Source: CBDDKS01 sp965230335
GTDB taxonomy: Bacteria; Pseudomonadota; Gammaproteobacteria; Enterobacterales; Kangiellaceae
Direction of reading: 5' to 3'
Length of the DNA stretch: 64,000 nt
NCBI GenBank assembly: GCA_965230335.1
Contig: CBDDKS010000006.1
Span: 682,001-746,000 of the forward strand
In this document: positions 1 through 7,396 of the stretch, piece after piece
Layout of the letters: every line of letters begins with the position of its first letter
Position numbering within the stretch: position 1 is the stretch's first letter
The notes under the pieces: generated by a model
Databases searched by the model: none
The model's input: only the letters and a program-made list of their open reading frames with translations
Told to the model about the DNA's origin: nothing
Made by a program: the position numbers and the translations under genes

Positions 1-390
1 ATATTCGGCTTTTGCAGTCAGTTCACTATAATCTAAGTCAATATCAGTGCCTGTGAATAATATCTGCTTATATTCAAAGGAATAATCTAAATGTTTTTTC
101 CATCGATTTTTATATCCACCCATTAAATTAATTTGATTATCAGCGTCACCAAATTCTACCTGAGAATAAAAAAGTTGTGCATACCAGTGTCGATCGAACT
201 CTGTAGAAACGCCTGCCTGTATCACAGGTTCTTCTTCAGACTGACTAACACCCCTGAACACAAAATCACTGGTAATAGCTACATAAGCATCAAAAGCAGA
301 TGCTGACAATGCAGCATGATTAAAACCTATTGTTAAAAAAAAGAAAACTATCAATCCAACGCTTTTTTGTTTTAAAAGGACATTCTGCAT
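1..390 (-). CDS. TorF-like putative porin, N-terminal part (runs off left edge)
   Basis: Partial reading frame of 130 codons starting at the ATG at 388-390 (minus strand) and open to the window edge. It begins with a Sec signal peptide (basic start, hydrophobic run LIVFFFLTIGF, small residues ALSA) and continues with YVAITSDFVFRGVSQSEEEP. That N-terminus is typical of the proteobacterial outer-membrane family known as TorF or Gcw_chp (TIGR02001), built from beta strands with a conserved FRG-S-QS segment. Only the first part of the barrel is in the window. It is transcribed divergently from egtB with about 170 bp between them. The family assignment rests on recalled motifs and no substrate can be inferred. 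Confidence 0.75.
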   Translation of the reverse strand, partial: MQNVLLKQKSVGLIVFFFLTIGFNHAALSASAFDAYVAITSDFVFRGVSQSEEEPVIQAGVSTEFDRHWYAQLFYSQVEFGDADNQINLMGGYKNRWKKHLDYSFEYKQILFTGTDIDLDYSELTAKAEY

Positions 391-559
391 AGTCACCTCA
401 ATATCAAACATTTAACGAAACTAAATATAAAAGAATAACAAGTTCCACATTATTCCAATAAATGATAGCACCACCATTTATAAAGAAATGTGAATGAACA
501 TCTTGCATTTATTTTTCGACAAGGTATCCTATTAAACGGCCATTACGTTTGGAATTGTT

Positions 560-1870
560 ATGGATCCCCATCAATTACTTAGCAGTTTGTTCGAAACTTA
601 TATTATTTCACGTAATGATAGCTTAGCACTGTGTAAAGAGCTTGAAATCGATGACTATAACTTACAAGCCATACCTGAAACAAGTCCAATAAAATGGCAT
701 TTAGCTCATACCAGCTGGTTTTACGAGACCTTTATACTAAAGCCTTTTTTTGCAAATTACAAAGTCTTCTCATCAGAATACTCCCTTCTCTTTAATTCTT
801 ATTACAATGGTGTTGGCGAACAATTTCCTCGTCCACAACGTGGTGTTCTATCACGCCCTAGTACAGAAACCATTTTTCAGTATCGTGAACATATCGATCA
901 TCATATGCGTTTGCTTTTTGAACAACATATTCCATTAGATACGACTATTTCACAACGAATTATCTTAGGAATACATCATGAGAAACAACATCAAGAACTG
1001 ATGTTAACTGATCTAAAATTTTGTTTTTTTCAGAACCCCATAAAGCCTGCTTATCAATCAAAAACCATATCAACATCCAAACAAATCCATTCAAACTGGA
1101 TTAAATTTGATGAAGGCTTGCATACCATAGGCTATCAAGGTAATGACTTTTGCTTTGATAATGAACAACCAGCACATCACACTTATCTTACCCAATTTTC
1201 AATTTGTAATCGCCCTGTCATTAATAAAGAGTATCTTGAATTTATTAGCGATGGCGGTTATCAACAACCACAATTATGGCTTTCTGATGGTTGGCAATGG
1301 TGTAAAAAACACAACCGACAACATCCCTTGTATTGGCAACCTGATAATCATGGCTGGAAAGAATTTAGTTTAATGGGCATGATTGATTTGGATATTTATG
1401 CACCTGTATGTCATATCAATTATTATGAGGCCGATGCATTTGCCCGTTGGGCAGGCTATCGACTCCCCACAGAAGCCGAATGGGAAAAAGCTGCTGACTA
1501 TCTATTAAAAAAAAATCTTTTATATGAAACACAGCGCCCAGCACAATCTTCAGAATACTTTCACCCATCACTTGTTGTAAACAAACTTGTTGAAAATGTT
1601 ACTGAACAACATTTTAAAGCGTTTTCTTTTTTTAATACCATTTGGCAATGGACATCTTCACCATACACAGCTTACCCTAACTTCTCAATAAACAAAGATG
1701 CTATTGGAGAATACAATGGTAAATTCATGTGTAATCAAATCGTATTGAAAGGCAGTAGTTGCCTGACAGCCAAAAATCATTCAAGAATCAGCTATCGTAA
1801 TTTTTTCTACCCGCCTGATCAATGGCAAATGACAGGTATTCGACTCGCAAAAAATCATTCGGTTAAATAA
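560..1870 (+). CDS. egtB: Ergothioneine biosynthesis iron-dependent sulfoxide synthase EgtB
   Basis: 436 aa, the usual EgtB length. The enzyme joins hercynine (trimethylhistidine) to a cysteine-containing thiol using O2 and a non-haem iron. The N-terminal DinB-like four-helix domain carries the iron ligands: H50 in KWHLAH, and H140 and H144 in the HxxxHxE motif HEKQHQE. The C-terminal half (about 180-436) is a formylglycine-generating-enzyme (FGE-sulfatase) fold, ending with the characteristic GSSCLTAKNHSRISYRNFF and GIRLAK strands. The stop codon overlaps the egtD ATG by one base (TAATG), so the two are translationally coupled. OvoA (ovothiol synthase) was considered, but it normally carries its own C-terminal methyltransferase, which is absent; here the methyltransferase is the separate EgtD. 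Only a weak GGA lies upstream of the ATG. Confidence 0.92.
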   Translation: MDPHQLLSSLFETYIISRNDSLALCKELEIDDYNLQAIPETSPIKWHLAHTSWFYETFILKPFFANYKVFSSEYSLLFNSYYNGVGEQFPRPQRGVLSRPSTETIFQYREHIDHHMRLLFEQHIPLDTTISQRIILGIHHEKQHQELMLTDLKFCFFQNPIKPAYQSKTISTSKQIHSNWIKFDEGLHTIGYQGNDFCFDNEQPAHHTYLTQFSICNRPVINKEYLEFISDGGYQQPQLWLSDGWQWCKKHNRQHPLYWQPDNHGWKEFSLMGMIDLDIYAPVCHINYYEADAFARWAGYRLPTEAEWEKAADYLLKKNLLYETQRPAQSSEYFHPSLVVNKLVENVTEQHFKAFSFFNTIWQWTSSPYTAYPNFSINKDAIGEYNGKFMCNQIVLKGSSCLTAKNHSRISYRNFFYPPDQWQMTGIRLAKNHSVK

Positions 1871-2844
1871 TGAATCAAACAACACTTAAAAAAAATGTTA
1901 AAGTACTGCACTATGATTTATCCTCTTCAAATATGATAGAAGATATTCATATTGGATTATCAAAAAAACAAAAAAAAATATCACCTAAATATTTTTATGA
2001 TGAAAAAGGGTCGCAATTATTCGATAAAATCACTCAACTTCCTGAGTATTATCTTACAAGAGTTGAAACACAAATATTAAAAAAATATGCCAAAGAGTTT
2101 TGCAAACTGTTAGGGAAAGACAGTATTCTTTTTGAATTAGGCAGTGGCAGTAGTATTAAAATACGTATTTTATTGGAAAATTTAAGGCCTAAAGTTTACG
2201 TACCCATGGATATCTCAGAAGAACACTTAATTAATTCAGCAAAACAATTGGGCGCTGATTATCCTTGGTTAACCATTTATGCTGCATGTGTGGATTACTC
2301 CCAAAACTGGAAACTGCCCAATATTGGTTCTGGTCGATACAATGCCTTTTTCCCTGGTTCAAGTATTGGTAATTTTGAACCTAATGATGCAATACAATTA
2401 CTTCAACAAGTTGCCAAACTGGTTGGTGAGCAGGGTGGTTTACTGATTGGTGTCGATCTAAAAAAAGAAGTTTATATTCTGGAAGATGCTTACAATGATA
2501 TTGAAGGCGTTACAGCCCAGTTTAATTTAAACCTGTTAAATCATATTAATCAGCAGACAGGTACAAATTTTAACCTTGACAACTTTTCACATAAAGCCAT
2601 TTACAATGCTCAGGAAGGCCGTATAGAAATGCACCTTATTAGCAAACAGGATCATGAAGTAACCCTTGATGAACAAAACTACCTGTTTAAGGAGGGTGAA
2701 ACCATTCATACAGAAAACTCTTACAAATATTCTATAGAAGAATTTCATCAACTCTGTGAAAAAGCCGGCTTCCAGGCCAAAAAGGTTTGGACGGATGACA
2801 ACAATCTATTCAGTATTCATTATCTTCAGGTAGCTCAGATTTAA
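1870..2844 (+). CDS. egtD: L-histidine N-alpha-methyltransferase EgtD
   Basis: 324 aa. It trimethylates the alpha-amino group of histidine with S-adenosylmethionine to give hercynine, the substrate of EgtB. The Rossmann SAM motif ELGSGSS sits near residue 93, followed by MDISEEHL (the acidic residue that would contact the SAM ribose) and the family segment FFPGSSIGNFEP. The start codon overlaps the egtB stop. No egtA, egtC or egtE gene lies downstream, so the pathway is either completed elsewhere or uses free cysteine or glutathione-type donors. A 7-bp inverted repeat (CAGATTT/AAATCTG, 2836-2850) spans the stop codon, but it has no T-run and is not a convincing terminator. The next gene converges from the other strand 18 bp away. 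Confidence 0.93.
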   Translation: MNQTTLKKNVKVLHYDLSSSNMIEDIHIGLSKKQKKISPKYFYDEKGSQLFDKITQLPEYYLTRVETQILKKYAKEFCKLLGKDSILFELGSGSSIKIRILLENLRPKVYVPMDISEEHLINSAKQLGADYPWLTIYAACVDYSQNWKLPNIGSGRYNAFFPGSSIGNFEPNDAIQLLQQVAKLVGEQGGLLIGVDLKKEVYILEDAYNDIEGVTAQFNLNLLNHINQQTGTNFNLDNFSHKAIYNAQEGRIEMHLISKQDHEVTLDEQNYLFKEGETIHTENSYKYSIEEFHQLCEKAGFQAKKVWTDDNNLFSIHYLQVAQI

Positions 2845-2862
2845 AATCTGCAAAAGTAAGCT

Positions 2863-3771
2863 TTACTTGACCTCAAAATCCTGTTCACTATCAACAGTAT
2901 CCAATATCCAGTCCCTAAATACTTTGACTTTAGGTCGATTCATATATTCTTCAGGAAATATCAAGTCATACTTATATTCGCTGGGTAAAATAATGTCAAA
3001 AGGACGAACCAGACGCCCAGCTTTCAGATCAGGTCTAGACAATACACTATGACCTAATGCCACGCCTTGCCCATGTATGGCGGCCTGAATCACCATACTT
3101 GAATGGGAAAATACAGGGCCATGCTGCATCGCTATATCACCCACACCGGCTAATTTAAGCCATTGATTCCATTCATGATAAGACCCATCGTGTAGTAACA
3201 TATGATGTTGCAAATCTTCAGGTGCACTTAATGAATGCTCTCCTTCAAGCAGCATAGGAGAACACATTGGCGTTAAAAATTCATAAAACAGTGTATCTGA
3301 ATGCAAATTTTCCGGGTAATTACCCTTTTCATAATATATCGCAACATCAATATCATCCTGCATAAAATCAACAGCAACATCCGAAGCTTTCAAGCGAACA
3401 TCAATTTCAGGATAAAGTTTACTAAAGTGAGACAACCTTGGCACCAGCCAGACAATAGCAAAAGTAGGCACCACACTTACCGTAAGGGCACCTTCAGCAC
3501 CTTGCGCTTTTAATTGCTCGGTAGCCTGCACCAGTTTTTCAAAAATATCTCGTATTTTAGGCCAGTACTCCTGACCTTGATCAGTAAGTAGTAACTTACG
3601 GTTTTTCCTAATAAATAACTGCACTCCAAGCATTTCTTCCAGATGTTTTACCTGATGACTGATAGCGGCTTGCGTCACACAAAGCTCATCGGCCGCCCGT
3701 GTAAAAGACAGATGCCTGGCTGCCGCTTCAAATGCACGCAGGCTATTAAGTGGAGGTAATCGATTTGCCAT
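2863..3771 (-). CDS. gcvA: LysR-family transcriptional regulator, GcvA-like
   Basis: 302 aa. The N-terminal winged helix-turn-helix (about 6-65: LPPLNSLRAFEAAARHLSFT, then TRAADELCVTQAAISHQVK) is followed by the LysR substrate-binding domain (about 92-295). The N-terminus and internal segments (GALTVSVVPTFAIVWLVPRL, HGQGVALGHSVLSRPDLKAG) closely follow the GcvA/AmpR branch, which in enterics activates the glycine cleavage operon. No gcv gene is in the window, so the target is not shown by context; the neighbouring egtBD pair converges on it. The GcvA-like branch is fairly secure, but true functional orthology is an inference. Confidence 0.8.
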   Translation of the reverse strand: MANRLPPLNSLRAFEAAARHLSFTRAADELCVTQAAISHQVKHLEEMLGVQLFIRKNRKLLLTDQGQEYWPKIRDIFEKLVQATEQLKAQGAEGALTVSVVPTFAIVWLVPRLSHFSKLYPEIDVRLKASDVAVDFMQDDIDVAIYYEKGNYPENLHSDTLFYEFLTPMCSPMLLEGEHSLSAPEDLQHHMLLHDGSYHEWNQWLKLAGVGDIAMQHGPVFSHSSMVIQAAIHGQGVALGHSVLSRPDLKAGRLVRPFDIILPSEYKYDLIFPEEYMNRPKVKVFRDWILDTVDSEQDFEVK

Positions 3772-3967
3772 ACTTATTTCACATTAGAAAAACTAATCCA
3801 TTACATTATAAATGATCGTTTGAGTATATCCATTAAAAACTTTACTATGTCTCTCGAATTAACGAGGTATCCATTATTTGCTTTACCGATTAGATGTTTT
3901 GATTTTGTAGCAAATAATCGCTGCCTTCCAAATTGGTAAGTTTCATCGACGGAGTGAGGTAAAAGTT

Positions 3968-4258
3968 ATGAAACAGTCTGCATTACATTTTGTATTTTTT
4001 ACGGCATTTTGCCTGTCTGGCGCGACACTAAACACGCATGCTGAAGAAACTTCAGCTATTCAAGAAGTTAAAAGCAATCTAGAGCTGCAAATTGCACAAT
4101 TGAATGCTGAAACTTCTCAGTCAATAATCGAAAAGTTGCAAAAGCATATTAAAATGCGTCAGAAAAAGCAACTTAAAAGAGATAAGCATTTATTTTCAAT
4201 TATCTCTAAAAAGAATAAACAAGCCAGTGCAAAAACACTTAATGTTTCTTCTTTATAA
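3968..4258 (+). CDS. Small secreted lysine-rich protein of unknown function
   Basis: 96 aa. A GGAG ribosome site precedes the ATG at 3968. Residues 1-25 form a clear signal peptide (hydrophobic FVFFTAFCLSGATL, then NTHA) with a likely cut after THA. The mature part of about 70 residues is hydrophilic, probably helical and rich in Lys and Gln (LQKHIKMRQKKQLKRDKHL). It has no cysteines and no motif I recognise. It stands alone between divergent gcvA and a tRNA. Real gene because of the RBS and signal peptide together; function unknown. Confidence 0.6.
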   Translation: MKQSALHFVFFTAFCLSGATLNTHAEETSAIQEVKSNLELQIAQLNAETSQSIIEKLQKHIKMRQKKQLKRDKHLFSIISKKNKQASAKTLNVSSL

Positions 4259-4648
4259 AACGATTATCTAAAAGAGTTAACTTGTATTAATTGATAATTG
4301 AATGAATTAATCAGGTTAACTCAGGCCTAAGGCCACCAAAGGTTTTATTTTTGCCATGTATATGGCTTTATTTAGCGAGGCCAGAACTCCCCCCTCTTTT
4401 TTATGATTCTGGTTATGATGTTGCTAATAAGGCTTGCCTAGCAAGCCTTTTTCTTTTTTATAATTACCTTTTTATGAGCACAAAGTTCGATTGTCGATTA
4501 AATTTTAAAATAGCAGCCATGAATCCTCATCGAATATTGAACCTAATCAAATTTTACCGTAAACTCTCGCATCACTTTAATATGACATGTAAATGACACT
4601 AAAAACGTTAGCTCATTCATATTAAAGCATACATATCATAAGGTATAG
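4259..4648. other. Intergenic region upstream of tRNA-Ile2
   Basis: About 390 bp between the small secreted protein and the tRNA. It holds one intrinsic terminator (4430-4458). A GGCC-TAA-GGCC palindrome near 4325 has no evident role. An open frame at 4351-4596 runs straight through the terminator hairpin, has no ribosome site and no recognisable content, so I do not call it. Confidence 0.6.
4430..4458 (+). terminator. Rho-independent terminator
   Basis: An 8-bp stem, AGGCTTGC/GCAAGCCT with loop CTA, is followed directly by a T-rich tail (TTTCTTTTTT). It lies about 170 bp after the small secreted protein gene and ahead of the tRNA, so it would insulate the tRNA from upstream transcription. 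Confidence 0.85.
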
Positions 4649-4725
4649 GGGCCTGTAGCTCAGTTGGTTAGAGCACCCGACTCATAATCGGTAGGTCCTC
4701 AGTTCAAGTCTGAGCAGGCCCACCA
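4649..4725 (+). tRNA. tRNA-Ile2 (anticodon CAU, lysidine-modified)
   Basis: 77-nt cloverleaf with encoded CCA: acceptor GGGCCTG/CAGGCCC, D-arm AGCTCAGTTGGTTAGAGC, anticodon loop CTCATAA, T-loop TTCAAGT. A CAT anticodon could mean elongator Met or minor Ile. I choose Ile2 because the acceptor stem carries C4-G69 and C5-G68, known TilS recognition pairs, and GGGCC is Ile-like, whereas Met tRNAs have different pairs there. The top pair of the anticodon stem (C27/T43) is a mismatch. If correct, TilS converts C34 to lysidine so that the tRNA reads AUA codons. Confidence 0.85.
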
Positions 4726-4797
4726 TTTGATTATTGATACATACTTATTCAAATCTTACCCCTCTAATATTCTTCCCAAGCAAGAAATGCTGGTTTT

Positions 4798-5346
4798 TTA
4801 TTTCTTTGACAATGCTGTTTCAATAGCTTTAATCAGTTTTTTATCTTCTGGTTTGGTACGACTGCCGTAGTGAGCAATCAGTTTTCCATCTTTGCCAATA
4901 AGGTATTTATGAAAGTTCCATTTAGGTGCTTTACCGGCCTGGCTCTTTAGCCTCTGGTAAAGTGGATGCGCATTTTTGCCTTTAACTTTAATCTTTTCAA
5001 ATAATGGAAATTCTACACCATAGGTTGACTGACAAAATTCTTGTATCTCTTCTTCACTACCAGGTTCTTGTCCTAAAAACTGATTACAGGGAAAGCCCAA
5101 TATTTCAAATCCCTGATTTCGATATTTTTGATACATCTTTTCTAATCCTTCATATTGATAAGTAAACCCACACTTACTGGCAACATTCACAATCAATAAC
5201 ACCTTACCCTTGTAATGTTTCTGTAAATTAACCGGCTCTTTGCCAAGCAATGGTTTTATATCTACATCGAGTATATTGTCACCTGCAACAACTGCATTTG
5301 TTGTAAAAATTGTCGAGAATAATGTGAACCACTGCCAGAGCTTCAT
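4798..5346 (-). CDS. Exported glutathione peroxidase
   Basis: 182 aa. Residues 1-21 look like a Sec signal peptide (LWQWFTLFSTIFTTNAVVAG), so the enzyme probably acts in the periplasm. The thioredoxin-fold GPx domain follows with all family signatures: NVASKCGFT with the peroxidatic cysteine C59 (Cys, not selenocysteine), GFPCNQFLGQEPG with the catalytic Gln, and the W/N pair in KWNFHKYLI. It reduces hydroperoxides at the expense of a thiol, and Cys-type bacterial members often use thioredoxin. It is monocistronic and lies between the tRNA and the ATP-NAD-kinase-like gene. Confidence 0.9.
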   Translation of the reverse strand: MKLWQWFTLFSTIFTTNAVVAGDNILDVDIKPLLGKEPVNLQKHYKGKVLLIVNVASKCGFTYQYEGLEKMYQKYRNQGFEILGFPCNQFLGQEPGSEEEIQEFCQSTYGVEFPLFEKIKVKGKNAHPLYQRLKSQAGKAPKWNFHKYLIGKDGKLIAHYGSRTKPEDKKLIKAIETALSKK

Positions 5347-5424
5347 TTGAACACCTATTTATCTTACAAATAACATAGTGGATAACCATACCGAAGTATG
5401 CGTCATAGTGCCAGAATCTATTAT

Positions 5425-6540
5425 TTAACCTACTCGATACCAAACCGTATCATGATATCCGGTTATAATGGACTTTGTACCGCTTAACTGTTCATCAAAT
5501 ACAATATCACCTGAATCGACGATAAGCGGTCTGCCTTCTAATGCTTTTAATTTTGTTTTTGTAGCAATCACATACACATGATCCCAACCTATGGACTCAA
5601 TGACTTTTCGACTTAATTGCTGATTGCCTCTGCCTAATAAATGCCCTTGTCCTCCAATGAGGGTAATCACACAATAAACAGACCGATGTTTTTTTGTCAG
5701 CGCCAATAACTCTTTTTCATTCACATCTGATGCAATCAGTTGCCTATTTTGAATAACATCAACCCCCAACAAAGTATTATCCAAATTCAAATGCGTCATA
5801 ATAGCTGCACATGTCGAACCCGAACCAATAATAAACATATCGTCTGACTCCATCAGTTCAATCACATGATCGGCAATATCATCCAACACCAGTTCGTCCA
5901 CTTCAACGCCACCTTTTTTCGTCGCTTGTACATACTCCAGTGAATCAGGTACACATAAGGTACCATAGGTCATGGCTTTCACCTGTCCTTGTCGGAAAGC
6001 CTGTTCATCAATATCCATCACCGAAGCTTCTCTTAAAGATAAGAGTTCACCAGATAAAAATTGATGGAGCAGCAATCCTGCTGCTTTGGGCGTTACTGCA
6101 TAAACACCGCTATGAATTTTTACACCAGCCGGTATACCTAATACGGGTATTGTGTCATCCAAAGCGTTTAACACATCACGTGCAGTACCATCCCCACCGG
6201 CAAATAAAATTAAATCAACCTTTTCCTTTTGCAAGGCCCTCACCAGATTGTGTGTATCCTGGCTTTGACTGGGCCGGATAACATCAAGAATGACTTGCGT
6301 TTTTAACCCAACCTGTTTTGCTACAGACTCACCCATATCACCTGATGCCGTTAAAACCGAAATTTGTGTATGATATTCAGAGCCTATGGCTTCCAAGGCA
6401 ATACGAGCACGTTGCATTGCCATCTGAACCGCCCCTTTAGCCAAAGCTTGTGTGCGTATCTGCTCACCATCACTGCCTTTTAAAGCAACTGAACCGCCAA
6501 TACCGGCAAAAGGATTCACTAACAAACCTAAGCGCAACAT
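5425..6540 (-). CDS. ATP-NAD kinase family protein (AcoX/COG3199-like)
   Basis: 371 aa. The N-terminal NPFAGIGGSVALKGSDG segment and the FAGGDGTARDV motif (near residue 117) mark the NAD-kinase/diacylglycerol-kinase fold; GGDGT binds the nucleotide phosphates. The protein is longer than housekeeping NAD kinase and matches the uncharacterised COG3199 branch, to which AcoX of acetoin clusters belongs. Its substrate is unknown. Its start overlaps the end of epmC by 13 bp, so the pair is co-transcribed. No acetoin genes are nearby. Confidence 0.8.
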   Translation of the reverse strand: MLRLGLLVNPFAGIGGSVALKGSDGEQIRTQALAKGAVQMAMQRARIALEAIGSEYHTQISVLTASGDMGESVAKQVGLKTQVILDVIRPSQSQDTHNLVRALQKEKVDLILFAGGDGTARDVLNALDDTIPVLGIPAGVKIHSGVYAVTPKAAGLLLHQFLSGELLSLREASVMDIDEQAFRQGQVKAMTYGTLCVPDSLEYVQATKKGGVEVDELVLDDIADHVIELMESDDMFIIGSGSTCAAIMTHLNLDNTLLGVDVIQNRQLIASDVNEKELLALTKKHRSVYCVITLIGGQGHLLGRGNQQLSRKVIESIGWDHVYVIATKTKLKALEGRPLIVDSGDIVFDEQLSGTKSIITGYHDTVWYRVG

Positions 6541-7199
6541 GTTAAACCTTCTTGGATTAAACCTTTTAGAATGACTGGTTTCATGGACAAGTGTTCTTGT
6601 TCCTGATCTAATCGTTGTTTCTGGTTTAATTGTTGTTCCTGCTCTAATAATTGTTTCTGCTGTTGTTTAAAAAAAGTCAATACTGGGCAGGTTGGTTGTT
6701 GATTATCCCAAAATGCAGCCATCAATTGATCAAATAAACTTTGTGCATCTTGAGGCAAACCCTTGTGATAATACAGATATGCCTGATGTAAAACACGTTT
6801 TTCAAAGTCTTCTCGATGACTGTGTTGAGAAAAGTCGTCGAGAGATACTTTAAAAGGATGTCCACATGCCAGTGACAGCAAGCATTCTATGGCTTGAGGT
6901 TTGACTTCAACAGATTCAAATGCCATTTGTTGTTCTTTTGAACGTCCTTCAGGAAAATACCAGTAGCCAAAGTCATCCAAAGCTCGTCGTTCTTTTCCTG
7001 CAAGACACCAATGGGCTATTTCATGTAATGCACTGGACAAAAAATTACTGCGGCTATAAATCACTGCCGGCTGCTCATTCATGGCTGCCTGGTAAAAAGG
7101 TTCGTCAGCACCATAGCAAAGTCGAACATGCTCTTTTTTACCAAATAGGTGATGAAATATATTAACGACTTCATCCAGTCGCTTTTGCTCAAAGCTCAA
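6528..7199 (-). CDS. epmC: Elongation factor P hydroxylase EpmC (YfcM family)
   Basis: 223 aa from a TTG start at 7199, chosen because AGGAG lies 7 nt upstream. EpmC hydroxylates the beta-lysylated lysine of EF-P, the last step of EF-P maturation. Family signatures are the metal-binding SALHEIAHWC, RRALDDFGYWYFPEGR and FESVEVKPQAIE. The conserved domain ends near residue 170. The tail after it is unusual: a hexapeptide repeat (QKQLLE-QEQQLN-QKQRLD-QEQEHL), making the protein about 40 residues longer than E. coli EpmC. The partners epmA, epmB and efp are not in the window. The gene overlaps the downstream kinase-like gene. Confidence 0.88.
   Translation of the reverse strand: MSFEQKRLDEVVNIFHHLFGKKEHVRLCYGADEPFYQAAMNEQPAVIYSRSNFLSSALHEIAHWCLAGKERRALDDFGYWYFPEGRSKEQQMAFESVEVKPQAIECLLSLACGHPFKVSLDDFSQHSHREDFEKRVLHQAYLYYHKGLPQDAQSLFDQLMAAFWDNQQPTCPVLTFFKQQQKQLLEQEQQLNQKQRLDQEQEHLSMKPVILKGLIQEGLTCCA
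6593..6664 (-). repeat. 18-bp tandem repeat inside epmC
   Basis: Four imperfect copies of an 18-bp unit (CAGAAACAATTATTAGAG and variants, minus strand) encode the Q/E/L-rich hexapeptide repeats at the EpmC C-terminus. The unit is a multiple of three, so copy-number change would keep the frame. Confidence 0.75.
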
Positions 7200-7372
7200 G
7201 AGTGGTCTCCTGATTTTATGGCAGCACTTTTATGTATTTTTACTTTATTAATTTCTACTCTATTTAGTTCTACTTTATTTCTTTCCAGTTGACGTCTTTC
7301 TGACGGTTCTTTTTCCACTTTATCTCTTAGCATCAGATTCGGTGCTCTTTCATAATCAACACAATCCACCAT
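7196..7372 (-). CDS. Possible small coupled ORF upstream of epmC
   Basis: A 58-codon open frame starts at ATG 7372 and its TGA overlaps the epmC TTG start (TTGA), the arrangement of translational coupling. The product would be very hydrophilic (K, E, N, R) with a pentapeptide pattern NKVEL-NRVEI-NKVKI encoded by a 15-bp tandem repeat. No ribosome site precedes its ATG and no family is recognised. It may be a genuine leader peptide or simply non-coding repeat DNA. Confidence 0.3.
   Translation of the reverse strand: MVDCVDYERAPNLMLRDKVEKEPSERRQLERNKVELNRVEINKVKIHKSAAIKSGDHS
7235..7279 (-). repeat. 15-bp tandem repeat upstream of epmC
   Basis: Three adjoining copies of a 15-bp unit (plus strand: TATTTTTACTTTATT, AATTTCTACTCTATT, TAGTTCTACTTTATT). 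They lie in the leader of epmC and in frame with the possible small ORF. Confidence 0.7.
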
Positions 7373-7396
7373 AAAAGAGCAACCGATATTAACCTA

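Noticed and set aside
560..1870. OvoA (ovothiol synthase)
   Set aside because: No fused C-terminal methyltransferase; EgtB length and a separate EgtD follow.
2836..2850. Terminator at the end of egtD
   Set aside because: A 7-bp palindrome includes the stop codon but has no T-run.
4351..4596. 81-codon open frame after the small secreted protein
   Set aside because: It crosses the terminator at 4430-4458, has no ribosome site and no recognisable content.
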